DNA of 64,000 nucleotides from Hofstenia miamia (GCA_004352715.1 SCFE01000014.1:2230907-2294906), one strand, 5' to 3'. Positions 1-12,897 are shown, numbered from the stretch's first letter. Numbers and translations: made by a program. Notes: generated by a model not told the origin, from the sequence alone.

Positions 1-599
1 ATATATATATATTTTATTTAAAAATTACAATGAACAAAAAGTTCAGGACTTATAAGAGTTTGATAATCTTTTTCTAATCTCTTCATATTTGGTAAATATA
101 ATTTTTGTCATTTCTTGCTTCGATATGTTAGGCCTGTGCCGTTCTTACTTTTAAAATATCAGGTCAGCCCGTTTCTAACTCTGGTTTTTTATATAACAAT
201 TATTCTTATAATTATCACTTTTTACCTCTTGTGTTTATTATTCCTTCAGCCATTTTATAGATTGTAATAAATAGTGATTGGATAAATAGGTGATTTAATA
301 CATTAAATATGCAGGTAAACAGGTACCAAAAACTCTAGAAATTATATTCGCTGTACAAATAACAATTTTGGCCAACTTCTCGCACTTTGTTTACTGAATT
401 AATGTCTTTTCACTGACTAGGGTGAAAAGTCTCTCCACTTTCACAGACAAAAGATGTGCATGGGGAAAAGTTGCAACATGTGTTCGTAAAAAGTTCATTC
501 CTTTGTTCTTTGCAAATGAACTCTTGAATTTTCTTTCGCGGTAGTCCCGAAGATGCTGTCTTAGAATTTCAGTAGACCGAATTCCTAATGCTGGCTCCA

Positions 600-1602
600 T
601 GGGAAATAATTAAATTCGTTCTGTTCCAGTAGATTAGAGAACGCCCATATTGCCTCAGAAACAATAACCGAAAGTATATTCCAATGAATTAACCCACAAC
701 TGGAAATGTCCTTAAATGTTTCCCAAGATAAATACCACAATGCAGCCAAGTTCCCCATTGTGTAAGAACAGTCCAAAGCGGATACTTTACTGTAAATGAT
801 TATCTTCTGTGTACACTCTGTGACGAAGGTGCTTTTAACTTTGCAATTCATGCATTTGCACTCTCTGAATTCTTCTTTACCAGAGTTGGAACCGGCCGGC
901 CGGTGGTTCACCCGCTAGTTTTTCGCCGGCCTAGAATAATTATTAAGGCCGGCAAAAATATACCGGTCTAAGCCGGCCGAATTTTTAGCAAAAAAATATA
1001 AAATTGGTCAAGATCAGAGTCAAGACAAAGACCAATAAACTAATTTTGTAGAAAAAGTTTCAAAAAACATTTTGAAAAATGGAAAAACATATCACTTGCA
1101 GGTTGTAAAGATGTTTTTTCGTAGCGCGGTGTGTGCGAATGTGTATGTATATGTAAACCTCATTACATGTAGATTGAGTTGGACCGATATTAATAATTCA
1201 GTCTTTCACGAGTCATTTCAGAGAAGCGGTAACTATTAGATAGTGCTTCCGTTGAATCATTAAGAGTTTTAAAGGAGGCTTTTTCTAACGGTCAATGGCC
1301 ATAGTATTTTCTATAATTTTATATTTTTTTATTTTTCTATATATTTGGATTTATAATTTTTTTGAACATGCTATTCTGCGCCGTTTTCAATGTTGTTTTT
1401 ATGAGGTTATATGAGAATGAAAATATAAATTTTTGCCGGCCAGAACCGGCCGGGCAGATTAAGTCAGTCACCGGCCACAGGCCGGTTCCAACTATGCTCT
1501 TGACATGAATTGCATTCCCAACGCATAACTTGTACGAGTGAAGGAAGAGGCAATTTTAATGTTCGGCCCGCTTTCAGACAGTAGGCAGCCCCATCGGTAA
1601 CA
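600..1602 (-). pseudogene. hAT transposase remnant, split by a nested element
   Basis: A hAT transposase is the enzyme that cuts and pastes its own element. On the minus strand, bases 1602 down to about 1500 translate to a block starting VTDGAAYCLKAG followed by leucine- and lysine-rich sequence. This matches the conserved core block of hAT transposases that holds a catalytic aspartate. The frame is then interrupted by the insertion at 881-1496. Bases about 772-745 encode VLTQWGTWLHCG, matching the typical VLTRWGTW block that follows in the family. The pieces lie in different frames with stop codons between them, and the N-terminal DNA-binding domain and C-terminal dimerisation block are not recognisable. 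The same VLTRWG-type block occurs in the copy at 29.7-31.3 kb, so the two are probably related. This is a dead copy. Confidence 0.65.
881..1496. mobile_element. non-autonomous hAT-type element (GGCCGG-rich MITE), nested
   Basis: The ends are CAGAGTTGGAACCGGCC and, from the right end inward, CATAGTTGGAACCGGCC, an inverted repeat with one mismatch. Flanking 8-mers are ttctttac (873-880) and ctcttgac (1497-1504), 6 of 8 identical. The terminal regions are GC-rich with many CCGGCC motifs while the interior is AT-rich and non-coding. It interrupts a hAT transposase remnant, so it is younger than that copy. Confidence 0.7.
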
Positions 1603-1810
1603 AGTATTTAGAAGTTGACTTAGCAATTCTCAAAAAATCGAAAGATTAGTTCAGCGTCACCATCTTTTATCAAATCGACCATCTTTTGTTTTAGAAATGC
1701 GACCCAATATCGTAATAGATAAAGAAATAAGCGAAAAAGTTTATTTTACCATAGTAAATCAAGTAGGTGAAAATGGTGGAAACAGGTGAAATCCTATTTA
1801 TCCGGCCCTA

Positions 1811-4800
1811 GTATTAAAACTGTAAGTATATATTCGCTATTTTCATTAATATATTTCATAGCTGTACATTTTTGTGTTCTTAAACACAAAACTTTACCTA
1901 TAATGAGCGAGATTTGAAGCTGGCTGGACTGAAATTAGGCTTCGGCAATTGGCTTTCACTATAGCAATATCACTTTTTATTACTTAGAATTTTAAATATA
2001 TGCAAAGAATAACATATTGACGAAGTTAAATATGTTTATTAAAAATAATACATTACACTTACATCGAATTGATTTGATTGTGACAATTTCAAATACCAGA
2101 AGAAATTTGTATTTAAACGTATTCATTTAATTAACAATTGTTTCTATGAATTTGGATGAACGAAAGTTTAGAAGTGGTAGTCTCAAACCGCTATAATATC
2201 TTTCATACCATAGTCGGCATTGCTAGATTACCATTCTTCAACCTGTAAGAAGATCATTTTATCATAAATTTGTTTATCATTTTCTTATAACTTATTTTGC
2301 TTTATTTCGTAAGAATCTTTTTAACAAATGGCGGTGTATTTCATTCGCTTTAGCGCGCATTATCGTCAAGTGACCGCGTTAATTTCCCTTTGATCTAAAT
2401 CACTGTATATCTAAATTTAGCTTATAATCAATACAATAAATAATTGATGGCGTCAAATTTGCATAATATCCATTTCACAAGCATATCGCCAGCTCCTAAT
2501 AATTCTTCCTAATCAATAAAATTGATTAAATATTGGGGGACGACCATTTTAATTTATTAACCGTCGAGTATAAGAAAACGAAGTAATCCTTTCATCCAAT
2601 CATTCGACAGAAATCCGAAGTCCTAATAATTAACCACTATTTTTCACTATTCGTTTTCTCTTGTTTAATATTAACTAAATGACTTTTGCTCGTTCTGACT
2701 GGTTCAGATTTGCCTCTAAATATCGCTGTTGCAACAGCTAACAGCAATAAACTATCATCTCTCTAAGTTGTCCGAATCCAGTATCAGACACCTTGTCAAC
2801 TTTTAAACACTATGAAGGAATACCATAGATAAAGGCATAACCAATCAAAGTTATTGTTTTTTAATTATGGTAGCTTTAAATATTCTATTAAATTCATTTT
2901 CCGCACGACAGAATAATATGAAATAAAGTTTAACTTAGCGAAGCCTATAAAGGACCTCCTCTTCCATAAAGGCCAAAGTAAGTCACCTTTGTAGAGAGGC
3001 AGACACTAATTTGCACATGGGTTCAAAAAAGGCAGTCGCCTCAAATCTGGAGGAGGCTAGTAGATGTTTTAACACAATTTTTTTAATGTAAAGTTAACTT
3101 TTTTTAAATTTCGTCGTCTCTTTAGTTTGTAGAACTAATTATTACATAATAATAATTATTATATCAATTGCGCTTTTCTAAAAATCTACCAAATACACGT
3201 ATATGATTCGAAGATCTTAACGATTTTTTTTGCCTGAATATATGAAAACTTTTACTTTTGAATAGAGATCCTTATGAAATCGAATCATGTGTTTCTATTG
3301 ATACTTAATTCAAAAATTATTAAGATTACTAAGAGTGTGTTCAAACAGAATAATTGTGTTAGATTGAGCAGTGAAAAAACAAATACTATTTTTCTTAAAA
3401 CCAAAATTGCTGTTTTGGAATTTTGACATATTTTACACATTATTAGATTATTATTAATTTTTTATTGAAGAATTGAAATGCAACTGATAAGTTTCAACAG
3501 TAAGGTTTCCATAAACATAGGCTTGTTACCAGTAAGGTAACGATCAAACAATTAAAAACATGTTAATTTTATGAAATTCAATTAGATTAAGAAGAAACGG
3601 TAGGGACTTATCGATTCAATTCTTTGAATGAGCATTAAAAAACACTTTATTTTCTAATTGTGTCTGCTTAAGTTGACGATTATAACCATACAAACATAAA
3701 TGTGTCTTACAAGTGGTCCAGAAGTTAACGAGTTAAAATATTTATGTATGGTTGGGTTAAGCTTTTGAGCATCAAGTTTTATACGCTATCTTGAAATGTG
3801 ACAAGCTATATCAGTATAATAAATTTTTTATGCAGGTAATGGAAAATAAATTAATGTTCAAACCACACAGGAATGTTTTAAAGTGTTTGCTGCAGAAATT
3901 GAAATGAGCCGAACCAGGCAGGACAATACACAGCCAGAGGTATTTGAAAAAATGGCTGATGTTTCTAAAATAACTTAATGTTACTGAATACTAAACAATA
4001 TGTTGAAAATTAAAATTTACATTTTAACTTTTTCAAATTCAAGGTATAGATTTTATTATAAGTTTCTAACATGTCAAACTTTGTCCTAGCAAACCGAAAA
4101 ATTAAAGAATTGTTCTTAGCAAGAATCATTAAATAAGCCGAATTAGCATTAATTTTTTATGAACCGAGCTAGATTTTGGTTGGGCCTAAAATTTCTTGAC
4201 CAGGCTTAGGCCTAAATTTTTGCCCCATTTTTTTTGACGACAGGGTGAATTCCAAGTGATTTTAGGTGTTAATTGCAGCATTCCACCTAACCATCGTCGA
4301 ACCACTGCAATTCGCACTTCCGTCAAACCAGTAGGAACGCCTGACTATCGTAATTGTACAAATCGATTTCGTCATCGTTAACATTTACTCAACGAGTAAT
4401 AAATATTACCGCCCCTTTAGGCGGTCCCTGTTTAAAGTGACATCTGAGGCTACCATCACTGTGTTTCCAATCGCGATTTCAGACTTAGATAATTTAATTT
4501 CACCATGTGATCGTTAACTTGAGATATTGTGTCTTAATTGCATTTACTCTAGTTACGCTAGACTTCGCTTGATGCTATAAACAATTTTTATTTATAAAAG
4601 TTTTGAAATTTGCAAGATATTTTTATCCAGAATTTCAAGCATCTATTCCTCGATAGTACTATTTATAAGAGGTCAATGATATTGAAAAAAAAATTGGTTT
4701 TTGGGAAAGTCCGATTTGAATAATCTTTATGATTTCCATTAATTATAGCCTTATCATTATAATTCGTTTAGTTACTGTGTTAACCAAGATTTTGTAATAT

Positions 4801-6339
4801 TATTTCCGAATATAGAATTAAAATCAATTTTCTATCAATCTTTTTAATGAACACTTCTTTCCAGATGAGTGATCAAGATCGGAAAGTTCTTTCTCAAACT
4901 GCTATAATGATACCTGATACGTCATCATTTCTGATCTGTTTCTGAAAGTTGTCAGTCATCCTTCATTTTGCAATAAATGACACTAGCAGTGCTCACTTGT
5001 GCTGAATTATAGCGAATGACATCAGAAATCCTAACGTTTCAAAACAGCTGAATAGGTGAATAGTTTAGTCCTGAAGTAATTTTAATATATTTTCCACAGG
5101 TTTGCACAATATCATTTGTAGAATGTGAGTGATTGTAACATAATTATTTGCTTCGGAAAAAGTGAATCGGATTTTTATGACGTCAACATGTTTTTTTAGT
5201 TCATCTGATTTAACCGGTTCAGTTAACCGGTTTATTGGATTAGCCTGTCCTGTTTGTTAGTATTTATAGAATTGTCGCTTATTATTATAAGGATTTGCTA
5301 TTGATTGGTCAACTGTAAATAAATTTAAGCGCTGTCAAAATTTTTGTTAATTGCGAGTGTAAAGATTTAATTAGCAACGTATATAAACTACCTAACCATA
5401 AGTAAGGCTATCATATTTCAATATTTTCTAAGCTCAAATTCCATTTTAATTATACGTTGATAGAGAGGCTATAATAAATAAAATATAGGAGGGCTTTCTG
5501 GCATGTCTTCAGAATGGAAAAGAATTATCAGTTGTATACACCTTGTTGGCTATTATTATTTTATATCGACTATCGCCCCGAAAAGAAGGTTAATTATCCA
5601 AGAGAACAATGTACTTGCGCTTCAATCAAGCGGAAACCCTGCGCAATTGCAGTTAGTAATTCAATTGACAATAATAATAAACACCTGCCTACTTCGACAA
5701 CTTGTGAGACAAATTGAAATAATAAATGCACTGTACTGCGTATTCGATACCAATTTTTTCTCCCCTTCGAAATGATTTCGACTTTAGTTGTCGCAGAAAT
5801 TTGGCTTGATAATGGGATGTTGGTGAAGTTTTATGAAAAATAGCAAATCACGTTTTAAATTGGATTTATCCCATTTTCGTCATAAAATCACATGCTCAAG
5901 AGTCATAATTGCAAATGTTTTGATATTTTCTTATTTATCTAAACTTTGTGGAATAAAGTAAAAATTTTTAAAAATTAAAGTAATGTTACTGAAGGTAAAT
6001 AGTTTAAATATAACAGGATCTATTTGTTTTGCAAAATAAATTACAAATAGTTTCGTATCGCTTAGTTTTTTTAATATGACTAAAACATTTTACAGCAGAA
6101 AAAACGATGCCTGCTTCAATTTTCGCAGAAGTTCTTATCTGAATTAGGTGCCACCTTAAAAAATTCACAAGCAATTATCAAATTGCTACCTAATCATTTA
6201 ATTAATTGGAATATTTCATGCTACTCGAGAATTGCAATATCTAGTCAACGGATCCTTGAATATTCAAAGACATTATCTGGATGATTGATTCGGGTATTCC
6301 AAATACTTACAACGCATCCTAGTTCTGGAAATGTGGATA
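1811..6339. other. AT-rich non-coding DNA
   Basis: I see no supported exon, RNA gene or complete transposon here. Short open frames exist but have no family signature, splice context or unusual composition. Minor GC-rich words such as AACCGG around 5210-5240 may be repeat debris. Confidence 0.5.
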
Positions 6340-6644
6340 TTTTTAACTGTTGCTCAATTTAGGGGAATTTTATGTCTTTATCCATAGCGTTCTTTTAGTG
6401 TCAGTAATATCATTTTGCAAGAAGCGGTGAACACACCTAACAACAAATCTTGAGATTCATGTGGCTGCTTTAATCTCCTTCNNNNNNNNNNNNNNNNNNN
6501 NNTTTTTAACTGTTGCTCAATTTAGGGGAATTTTATGTCTTTATCCATAGCGTTCTTTTAGTGTCAGTAATATCATTTTGCAAGAAGCGGTGAACACACC
6601 TAACAACAAATCTTGAGATTCATGTGGCTGCTTTAATCTCCTTC
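6340..6644. repeat. false tandem duplication across a 21-N gap
   Basis: Bases 6340-6481 (142 bp) reappear as 6503-6644 on the other side of a 21-base N run (6482-6502), with no difference that I could see. Identical sequence directly abutting both sides of a gap is the signature of overlapping contig ends that were scaffolded rather than merged. It is most likely an assembly artefact, not a biological repeat. Confidence 0.85.
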
Positions 6645-8699
6645 TATTTCCTCTGAGTATATTGAACTAAGAATCAAAGAATATATGAGAGGACACCAAA
6701 GATTATATATATATATAATTTACATTAAATTCTTAAGAATATGATTGCTTAGGTTGCTTAAGAGGCCAGACATTTCTTTTGGTGAAACACGACTTTTTAT
6801 CTTGAAGAGTACTCTTAGAATGTTGTTAATCTCTCAAAGTTTTAATTAATTTATCCATTTAATATTCTCACATCCTTATCGTCTGGCATGTGGATTTCCT
6901 TGACGGTGAGAATTCAAATTCCAATTTCATAAAGATTATGTCAAATATGATGTAATTTCTTAATTTGAATGATTAAGAAGTGGATGGTGTCCAACTTTAA
7001 TTAAATTGAAGTCCTTTGTTGTTTTCACCTTGAAGTTCTATCAACTTAAAACTGTCGATTTCTCACTTTGTGAACTCTGGATGAAACCTCCACTTCAAAG
7101 CATGACGGTTTTAAAGCCGAAACCTGTTTATTTAATTTGTTTAGTCGGCTATCATCACTTTTATCTATTTGTACGATTTCTTATTGAGACGATGTAGCTT
7201 CATTGTCTTCTAATGAACAGGAGAAATCGTCAAGTGTTAATCAATGCTAACTCTCAATATTCAATGAAATTCCATTTAGAATACTTTAGATTGATTGTAA
7301 GAGATAATCGCATGCGGTTGCTAATAGTTTTATTATTTGAGCCTTTTGATTTATGCTTTAGTAAAGGTAAATTGTTATTTCTTACTGTCGGTTGTGTTTT
7401 AACCGCAGAGCTATAACAACACTTCTTTGTATAGCAAATCAACAACAGCACTTATTAATATTCCTCGGTTATTATTCTTGACTTTATCGTCATACTAATT
7501 CTTTCTCAATAAACATTGACTAAGTGTCGTTATAGTTCATTTATTTAAGGATTCGTTCCAATGATGTTAACCGTTCCCATTCAGCAGTTATATTTGTAAT
7601 AAATAATCCATGTGTATGTCATTTGATTAAATCTGAAAAGGATTGCAAGTTGGCCTACAAACCGGTTTACACTCAACGACTCGTTTTGCGAACCGCGCTC
7701 TTGAACGAGGTTTACACAGTTTTTTTCTCAAAAATCAAAATATTTTAGGGTAGATGCTTTTCCCATGGGCATTAGACCCTCATCATTTTCCTAACATTAG
7801 GTTTTTTCAAAAACTGCATTTCTCATTGAGAAAATTATTCATATTTGCATCTACTTCGGGCATAGGAGTAATTTTTAGCACAAATCTTCCTCGTTACATG
7901 AGCGGGTATAAACGCATAGATAAAAGGCTTTCACTATTTCCTTAAAAACTGTGTTACTGTAAAGTAACACTTGTAGGAATAGGGTTAAATACAATCTTGT
8001 TTTAATATCCAAATGAACCACCTACCTCAATCTCAATTGGATTAGATTTTTTACAAATACTATTGTTGTAAAACTCTGAAAGCCCATTTCTAGGTGTGCT
8101 ATATTATTAATTTATATTTAATGGATAATGGAATTTGATGATTTGCCGCATTCACTTTGCAACTTTCTTAAATTATTTAGTTATCAATTTAATTGCATTC
8201 GTAGAATCGAATCTTTGAAGTCTTTCTGAATAAACTGCCCTTGTAGTCTTGGAGCTTTCCATTCTCTTAGACATAATCTGCTTAATTTCAAGTTGATTCA
8301 ATAGAATTAAAATAACTTTTTAATTTGACGACTTTTGACATGTTGGCATTTTCAAGAATGTTCATCTGTATTTCTCAGAGCAAAATACCACTGGCATTTC
8401 AAAAACTTTCCCTGTTCATTAATATTATGCAAGGTCATTTTTAACGATGCCCTCGATGTTAAGTATTTCCATTTCTAAGCTTTCTACAATTTTTAAATAT
8501 TTGCGGCTTAAGTCTTGTAGGTACAATGTAGATAGCAACTATCATCAACATTTCGAAGATCTCACTTACCTTTTCAATTATCAAGTAAAGGCTTACGTAA
8601 GCTCTATAAATTGAAACTTTTTCTCTAATTGTATAAATATATATATATATAGTATATTTGAAATTAAGATAAATTATAAACACATAGATTAGACCGATT
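6645..8699. other. AT-rich non-coding DNA
   Basis: No supported gene. Short open frames around 7.0-7.9 kb show no recognisable domain. A short (TA)n tract lies near 8636-8652. Confidence 0.45.
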
Positions 8700-9047
8700 T
8701 CGATAGATATTCTATCTTCATCAGTAAAGGGTGCTAGTATTTTAAAAAGTTAAATTTAATTTTAAAATGCATTATATTAGAAAAATTGTTAGGTTCTTTT
8801 TGTCTATTTAATAGTTTGCTTTGATCTGTTTCATTAATGGTAATTGTTTTTATTTTCGTAAATTTTGTTTTCATTATAATTTTGAAGTTTTCTTTTGTTT
8901 TTGATTTCTGAATATTTCTGACTGCTCTTAGGTGCCCTCTCACATGTTGTTTGATTCTTGCTTCCATACGTCTTTTGGTCTCACCGATGTAGGAGTAATC
9001 ACATTAACATTTTAATTTTAAAACCGGTTTAATATATATGTTTTTAA
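8700..9047 (-). pseudogene. Penelope-like retroelement fragment, GIY-YIG endonuclease part
   Basis: Penelope-like elements are retroelements whose single polyprotein ends in a GIY-YIG nuclease thought to nick the target. On the minus strand a frame running down from about 9047 contains a Cys-stop-Cys start, then DYSYIGETKRRMEARIKQH, which carries the YIGET...R...R...H pattern of the Penelope endonuclease. A lysine- and asparagine-rich tail follows to a stop near 8734. One in-frame stop lies just before DYSYIG, and no reverse transcriptase is visible upstream because the sequence runs into a (TA)n tract and a gap. It is a 3' fragment of a retroelement. The alternative is another GIY-YIG mobile protein, but the RRMEARIKQH context favours Penelope. 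Confidence 0.6.
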
Positions 9048-9104
9048 TTTTATTTTCATGTCAAATATGAAAAGTCTTAGATGAATTAGTTTTATATATA
9101 TATA

Positions 9105-9267
9105 NNNNNNNNNNNNNNNNNNNNNNNNNNNNNNNNNNNNNNNNNNNNNNNNNNNNNNNNNNNNNNNNNNNNNNNNNNNNNNNNNNNNNNNNNNNNNNNN
9201 NNNNNNNNNNNNNNNNNNNNNNNNNNNNNNNNNNNNNNNNNNNNNNNNNNNNNNNNNNNNNNNNNNN
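9105..9267. other. assembly gap (163 N) inside a (TA)n tract
   Basis: The unknown bases are flanked on both sides by alternating TA, so the gap is probably an unresolved microsatellite. Confidence 0.9.
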
Positions 9268-9284
9268 ATATATATATATATACA

Positions 9285-11049
9285 CAGTCATGGCCAGAAT
9301 CGATGACTCACCCCAATATTTTTCGATTTTTTCATATAAAATAAATAAAAACAAATTATTAATCCAAATGAAATTATTATATTGAATTTTAAATATGAAA
9401 ACAAGATTTATAATTACAAACAACAATATAAAGTCAATATTTTGAATGCTTTCCTTGATTCTGTAGCACAACTTCTATCCTTTGTGGCATTGAGAGACAC
9501 AGTCGCTCGCAGTACTCTGGGGTGATTTCTTCCACCCAGACATGCTTGATTGCTTCTCGTAAATCTGCGAGTGATCTGGTATTTGGTGCTGCTACCTTCT
9601 GCTTCAAATTGACCCAACAATTCTCTATAGGGTTGAGGTCCGGAGAATTGCCGGGCCAAGGACCAAGGATCTCGTACCCATTATCACCCAACCATTTCTT
9701 GACTGACTTTTTTTAATGACATGGTGCCCGTTCATGTTGAAAGTGAGTACAGCGTTTGATGTTCATAAATACAGGCACTTTGTCCTTCAAGACCTGCAGG
9801 TAGACCGCCCCATTCATACTTGTCCCTTCTGGCATAAACCACAGACCGCTTCATTCAGATGCACAGATGGCCCCCATACCATCACTTTAGGAGCATTTTT
9901 CACCGTGGGAACGATGTAGCGAGGATTTTATCTTTGATTAGGTGGTCGTCTAACATGTCGGCAGAAGGCATAAAACTGTGCGACTTGTGTTTCGTCAGAG
10001 AACATGACACTCCGCCACTGCTCGACTGTCCATCCTTGATACTTGCGGCAGAATCGTAGGCGGTCAGCGATGTTCTTGGCTGATAATGCCGGTTTCTTAA
10101 AGGCGTGTAAGACTTAAGATTGTTAGAAAAGAGTCTCCTGCGTATTGTTCGTTGACTAGGGAGATTACCTACATCACGTGGTAGTCCCGCTTGTATTTCC
10201 TTTGATGATTTCCGTGGAGATTTTTTCGCCGCCACAATGATTGCATCATCCATNNNNNNNNNNNNNNNNNNNNNNNNNNNNNNNNNNNNNNNNNNNNNNN
10301 NNNNNNNNNNNNNNNNNNNNNNNNNNNNNNNNNNNNNNNNNNNNNNNNNNNNNNNNNNNNNNNNNNNNNNNNNNNNNNNNNNNNNNNNNNNNNNNNNNNN
10401 NNNNNNNNNNNNNNNNNNNNNNNNNNNNNNNNNNNNNNNNNNNNNNNNNNNNNNNNNNNNNNNNNNNNNNNNNNNNNNNNNNNNNNNNNNNNNNNNNNNN
10501 NNNNNNNNNNNNNNNNNNNNNNNNNNNNNNNNNNNNNNNNNNNNNNNNNNNNNNNNNNNNNNNNNNNNNNNNNNNNNNNNNNNNNNNNNNNNNNNNNNNN
10601 NNNNNNNNNNNNNNNNNNNNNNNNNNNNNNNNNNNNNNNNNNNNNNNNNNNNNNNNNNNNNNNNNNNNNNNNNNNNNNNNNNNNNNNNNNNNNNNNNNNN
10701 NNNNNNNNNNNNNNNNNNNNNNNNNNNNNNNNNNNNNNNNNNNNNNNCGACCGGTTGGCTTCTAAATTCCATATCTTCCAGTTCTTTGAAAGTTGCTGAT
10801 TGAACTGGATGCAGTTTTTTGTGACAATTGCAATCGACGTGCTATTTCTCTTGTGCTATAGTTCTCATCATGCAAAACTTTGATTTGTGCATGAAATTCT
10901 GAAATGATGGCATTCCAAATTAGGCTTTAGCTGATAATAGTAATAAATAGTTGAACAATCGAGAAATCAACAATGAGAATTAAAACATGTTTATATAGTG
11001 ATTATAAAAGCTGTCAGAACGCAATAGTCATCCATTCTAGCCATGACTG
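9285..11049 (-). mobile_element. Tc1/mariner-type transposon, degenerate
   Basis: The ends form an inverted repeat of about 24 bp: the left starts CAGTCATGGCCAGAATC and the right, inward, CAGTCATGGCTAGAATG, both continuing GATGACT. The element sits in TA-repeat DNA, consistent with the TA target site of this superfamily. Length is about 1.77 kb including a 494-N gap (10254-10747). A broken Tc1-like transposase is encoded on the minus strand. Confidence 0.85.
9434..10910 (-). pseudogene. Tc1-like DDE transposase pseudogene
   Basis: Reading the minus strand from about 10910, the N-terminal helix-turn-helix is visible as STREIARRLQLSQKTA, followed by the NFQRTGRYG block and then an in-frame TAG. 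After the gap come IQAGLPRDVG, RTIRRRLF and, after a frameshift near 10100, RSVMFSDETQ with the first catalytic aspartate, then KVMVWG. The second catalytic block reads QHERAPCH, so the expected aspartate is glutamate, and the next codon is a stop. The C-terminal block NSPDLNPIEN carries the third catalytic residue (Glu). Reading straight through, 35 codons separate the second and third catalytic positions, against 34 in classical Tc1. There is no start codon in frame. It cannot make an active enzyme. Confidence 0.85.
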
Positions 11050-12877
11050 TATATATATAAATTTAAATATATATATATATATATAATATTTAATACATTT
11101 ATTTTATATTTACTATTTTTGCACATTTTTATATAATGTATGCCCAAGTATATAAATAATATTAATGAAGCTACTACAATAAATTTATAATGAAACAAAA
11201 AAGGCAAAGAAAAGAACAAACAATTGAAATTTATCATAAATTATAACAAAAAATAATCACCAATCACTAGCATAAAGCAACAAAACAAATTTTAATCTCG
11301 CCATGAATTAGAAGAGCTCAATTTGAATTGTTTTCCAAGTAAATTTTCTTTTAATCTTGTTTAAATCTTTTTACATTTGGAGAACTTCTTACATATATGT
11401 TTAATTTGTTCCATTTATTACAAACATTTGTAGTACATCCATTTTTCCAATTTTTGTTTTTTACTTGTGCTATATTTATGCATTTATTTGCTCTTTTGTT
11501 GTATTTGAAATATTTATTTGAAAAGTGTGTTCCATGGATGCACTTAAATATTTTAATAAGGCCACTGTAAGTGTTTGTATATGATGTTTTGTGTATTATG
11601 TCTTCACCATCATGTTTGTTAATATTAAACATGGTAACAATGGAGCAGTTAAAAAGCCTATGTATGTGATGTTTCTGTTCAAGAATATACAAGAAAAAAA
11701 ATATATGTATCAAAGTATGCAATTATAATCAAAGCCAGGTCTTGCTATTAGTAAATCAGTCCAATTTGTTCAAGAATTAATTCCAAAAACATCGCATTGA
11801 TTTTTATCCGTATTTCTCTAATTGGTTTCAGTTATGTTGACATAAATCGCTAGTTACACGAATTCCTTAAAAATGGTCAATTAGCGATTTTAATTATTTT
11901 CTGTATTTTTAATAGTAACCGTTTGGCTTCTTCTTTTCTGCAATTTCCATCCTGTACTTCCACAATAACATACTAGCATAGATGCTATATTTATAATGTT
12001 ACTTGTTTTGCGTTAAGTAAAGTCGTACATCAGGTTGGAATACATTTCAATCTACAAAAACTTGATATCGGCTTTCTTTAATAATGATTTAGTAGTATAG
12101 AATTAAGAGATTATTTAACTAGCTACTTTTCCATGATATTGATGAAACCATTGGCTTTCGTCAACAGGTTTATGGATGAAAAAGGCATATCATTAGCACT
12201 AAAACTGTCATTAATTCTTGGGAATTTTTGGGACAAATGGCCATTCAAATTTTTTAGCAGATTGGCATACATTATCATTTGCCTGCTAAAATTTTTGTGA
12301 GCAAACATTCCAGTAAGCAATGGAAGTTAAGCTCATTGATAGTGCGGTATCATTGAAAGATCACCTTAGTGAAAAATTGGGGGCTCAGTCATACTAGGAA
12401 AAATAATGAAAAATTCAAAATATTGAATCGAATAATTTTCCATTATGTTGTAACATCTGCAATTGGGCCGGTTCATCCCTTTTGACTGGGACTGGATTTA
12501 GAATGATGTATTTAATATAATGCTGGCTTGGCCTGATATTGTACCGAATTGTTTTAAATAATTCAATGTATACAGGATTCGCTGGATTTGGATCTAAATT
12601 ATAATCTCATTTGCAACCCTGGATGTAATGCATGAATCCTCAGTCGTTTGATAATGATTGTTTAATTCATGCATTCCTCGCCGTATCTAATTAGGATGTT
12701 TTTTATACTAACTGAATTGTATTTTTGTAAATGAAAATTCCTTTGAATCGTGAAATAACACTGAAAATGTGACAATATCGTTTTTGAAGTGCTATTCACA
12801 CGATATGCACTTCTTTCAAACACTGAAATGTTAGCTTTCTCGAAATTCAAAATCAACTAAAACATTAAATCTAAGTT
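11050..12877. other. (TA)n tract then AT-rich non-coding DNA
   Basis: A (TA)n tract occupies about 11050-11085. The rest has only low-complexity open frames rich in I, K, N and Y, as expected from base composition. I see no gene. Confidence 0.5.
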
Positions 12878-12897
12878 TATATATATATATATATATA

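Larger units (their letters stand above)
272..1810 (-). mobile_element. hAT-family DNA transposon relic with ends and target duplication
   Basis: The two ends form an inverted repeat: the left begins TAGTGATT and the right, read inward, begins TAGGGCC, and both continue into the shared block GGATAAATAGG. The 8 bases outside each end are gtaataaa (264-271) and gtattaaa (1811-1818), 7 of 8 identical, as expected for the 8-bp target duplication made by hAT transposases. Inside, minus-strand translation gives broken hAT transposase blocks. A second element (881-1496) sits inside it, so the original copy was about 0.9 kb and already internally deleted. Confidence 0.75.

Noticed and set aside
391-600. 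69-codon minus-strand open frame at the left of the hAT relic
   Set aside because: No recognisable hAT block and composition as in flanks. It is probably part of the relic or chance, so it is not called as a gene.
5503-5775. 90-codon plus-strand open frame
   Set aside because: No domain, no splice context and overlapping open frames in other phases. It looks like chance in AT-rich DNA.
11351-11722. 123-codon minus-strand open frame rich in N, K and I
   Set aside because: Low-complexity translation typical of AT-rich non-coding DNA, with no motif and no neighbouring exon.
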